Source: Triparma columacea (Eukaryota > Sar > Bolidophyceae > Parmales > Triparmaceae). From it: a stretch of 54,201 nucleotides of DNA. Position numbers and translations under genes: made by a program. The notes under the pieces were generated by a model. The model did no database searches and was not told the DNA's origin. It was given only the letters and a program-made list of their open reading frames with translations. The stretch's first letter is position 1; every line of letters starts with the position of its first letter. The stretch spans positions 1 to 54,201 of the forward strand of contig BRYA01000626.1 of NCBI GenBank assembly GCA_030267965.1, written 5' to 3'. Shown one piece after another: positions 52,787 to 54,201 of the stretch.

Positions 52787-53366
52787 TTTGAGCGAACCAG
52801 CCTGAAATTGAGTTTATAGGGCAAATTACGAGGTGAAACTTATAAAATAAGCCTTGAAAGTGATCGACGTAGGCAGAACTATCGTGCAGGTGGTAATATT
52901 TGAGTCCAGAATATCAGATGATGAATGCTCCCTCTCACGACCAGTGGGAAAAGTAAAACTTCCAAATAAAGGTATGGCGGACAACAATGATAATAATAAC
53001 ACTTTTACAAGGCTCTCACTAGTTGTAATTTGTCCTATTGTTGATTTTTATCTCCTATTCACGTCAAGTTCAAGTTATTTCCCCATCCCTCACGGTGACT
53101 GAGTATTTCATTGGGTTTGGAATTTTCGTCTCATGGACTAGATAATACTACTTTCGGCCATATTTCCGACACTCTTAGTATCATATTGAGGTTTATATGG
53201 GGCAGATAAAGCCATTGACGCCACAATGACACATACTTGAGGGTCTCACCATCCCTCTCTCTTCTTCTTCATCCACCATAACACACTAACCCTCCTGAGC
53301 TACTTAGCCCCTTTAACATAGTCTCATTGCTATCATAACACCCTCAATTACAACAACAAAAAGGTC
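52787..53366. other. Spacer between divergent genes
   Basis: The first ~130 bp continue the duplicated 5' flank of the ankyrin-MYND unit. The rest is AT-rich, ending in CAACAACAAAAAGGTC just before the next start codon, a plausible leader. No gene seen. Confidence 0.5.
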
Positions 53367-54201
53367 ATGAACGTCAAATACACGGTGATCACCGATCACA
53401 TTGTGTCAGACACGTTCTCAATCCCTGAAGACGGCGACGCTGTCCCTACTACTAGCGAAGACAACAAGGAAGAAGAGGAAGTGGAGGAATCATGTCATGA
53501 CTTGTTCAAGGACTTCGCACCAACACGGAAAAGTAAGAGGGCTAAGAAGAGTAATGAGAAGAGTAATGAGAAGAGTAATGAAATTCTGATAGGTGCCACA
53601 TCTACGGAGCGTCAGGAGTCCCCTGAGAAGATCGCCTCGAATGAGGCCCTTGAGAAGCTCGCGTATGAGGCCTTAGCTGGCATGGCCTCAGACACGTTGT
53701 TTGAGTTTGATAAACCACTTCCAGTTCCTAAAAAAGGGGGAAGACCAAAGGGGAGTAAAAACAAGCCACGCGTAGCTTCCAGCGACTATAGGGTTACACA
53801 AGCACCAGGACAAGCACCAGGACAAGCACCCAACGTCATAAAAGTCATATCTGACCCTAAGCCCCTCGATATTCTGTGCGAACGCGGTGGGAAGGTGAGA
53901 ACGAGTGTGATGAGATCATCTACGGTTTGCTGCGAGGGACCTTCCCCTCAGCTAACAAACTTCGCTGCGTTCATTAACCCCCACCACCGCCACTTTTGTA
54001 CCAGTCCAACTTTCACCCGGGGAATAACATGTACCGAAGTTTGGGGAGGGCGCTGGTGCCCCTCGTTAAAGAAAGTAACTCCCTGGACTCGAGGAGCCGG
54101 TGCAGGTGAGAGGGTAGTGAGGAGGGGGGGGGAGGGTTGATCGCCCAGTGTCATCAGATTGACCAGCATCCCGTTCGCCAGAACCAGCCTCATCCCCCCC
54201 C
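53367..54201 (+). CDS. AT-hook / DUF6824-like protein, 5' part
   Basis: Exon 1 (53367-53894, 176 codons) and exon 2 (54005-54105) join in phase 0 and recreate DILCERGGK|SNFHPGNNMYRSLG. This is the 'DVL.GRG...N.H.GN..FR.L' signature of a domain common in diatoms and other stramenopiles (DUF6824), whose role I do not know. Upstream are acidic sequence, a KSNE triple repeat from 12-bp DNA units, a minor-groove AT-hook (KKGGRPKGSKNK) and a doubled APGQ. This suggests a nuclear DNA-binding regulator. Exon 2 ends in phase 2. A third exon may begin near 54,134 after GCCCAG, and the gene runs off the window, so the 3' end is missing. Confidence 0.72.

Overview
This is eukaryotic nuclear DNA from a chromosome end. 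It opens with a CCCTAA/TTAGGG telomere and subtelomeric minisatellites. About twenty genes follow on both strands, many split by short (about 65-125 nt) GT-AG introns. Poly-C/poly-G runs, introns with a CTAAC-like branch site, a plastid-type leader on a SOUL protein, an AP2-domain protein, a 'DILCxRGGK..N.HPGN' protein of the kind (DUF6824) I associate with diatoms and their relatives, and many ankyrin-MYND and BspA-like LRR proteins suggest a photosynthetic stramenopile near diatoms or bolidophytes/Parmales. The lineage is an inference. All splice models were made by eye, from splice consensus, reading phase and protein continuity.

Layout. 1-0.8 kb: telomere, an 18-bp minisatellite and a ~120-bp minisatellite. 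0.8-8.4 kb (-): a giant gene joining START-like lipid-binding domains to two copies of an XK-related-like membrane module. 8.5-15.4 kb: a gene tail, the complex III hinge protein, an armadillo-like protein, an AP2-domain protein and a Ser-rich protein. 16-18 kb: a BspA-like LRR protein and a DUF2358-SOUL protein. 18.4-21 kb and 50.2-52.8 kb: two tandem pairs of ankyrin-MYND genes. 21.3-30.4 kb (+): eIF3a, a secreted Cys-rich protein and elongation factor 3. 30.8-41.7 kb: a 2,887-residue IQ-motif protein sharing a ~270-bp promoter region with a divergent EF-hand protein. 41.9-46.7 kb (-): a small membrane protein and a five-exon chromatin gene reading FHA - CXXC - cytosine-methyltransferase-like - PHD. 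47.8-49.4 kb (-): GMP synthase. 53.4 kb to the end (+): the start of an AT-hook/DUF6824-like gene.

The housekeeping genes (EF3, eIF3a, GMP synthase, complex III hinge) look intact although they lie within 50 kb of the telomere. The least familiar pieces are the FHA-CXXC-methyltransferase-PHD gene, the START-XKR-like gene, the IQ protein with about eight repeated beta-rich modules, and a second copy of the EF3 terminal exon that could be spliced as an alternative.
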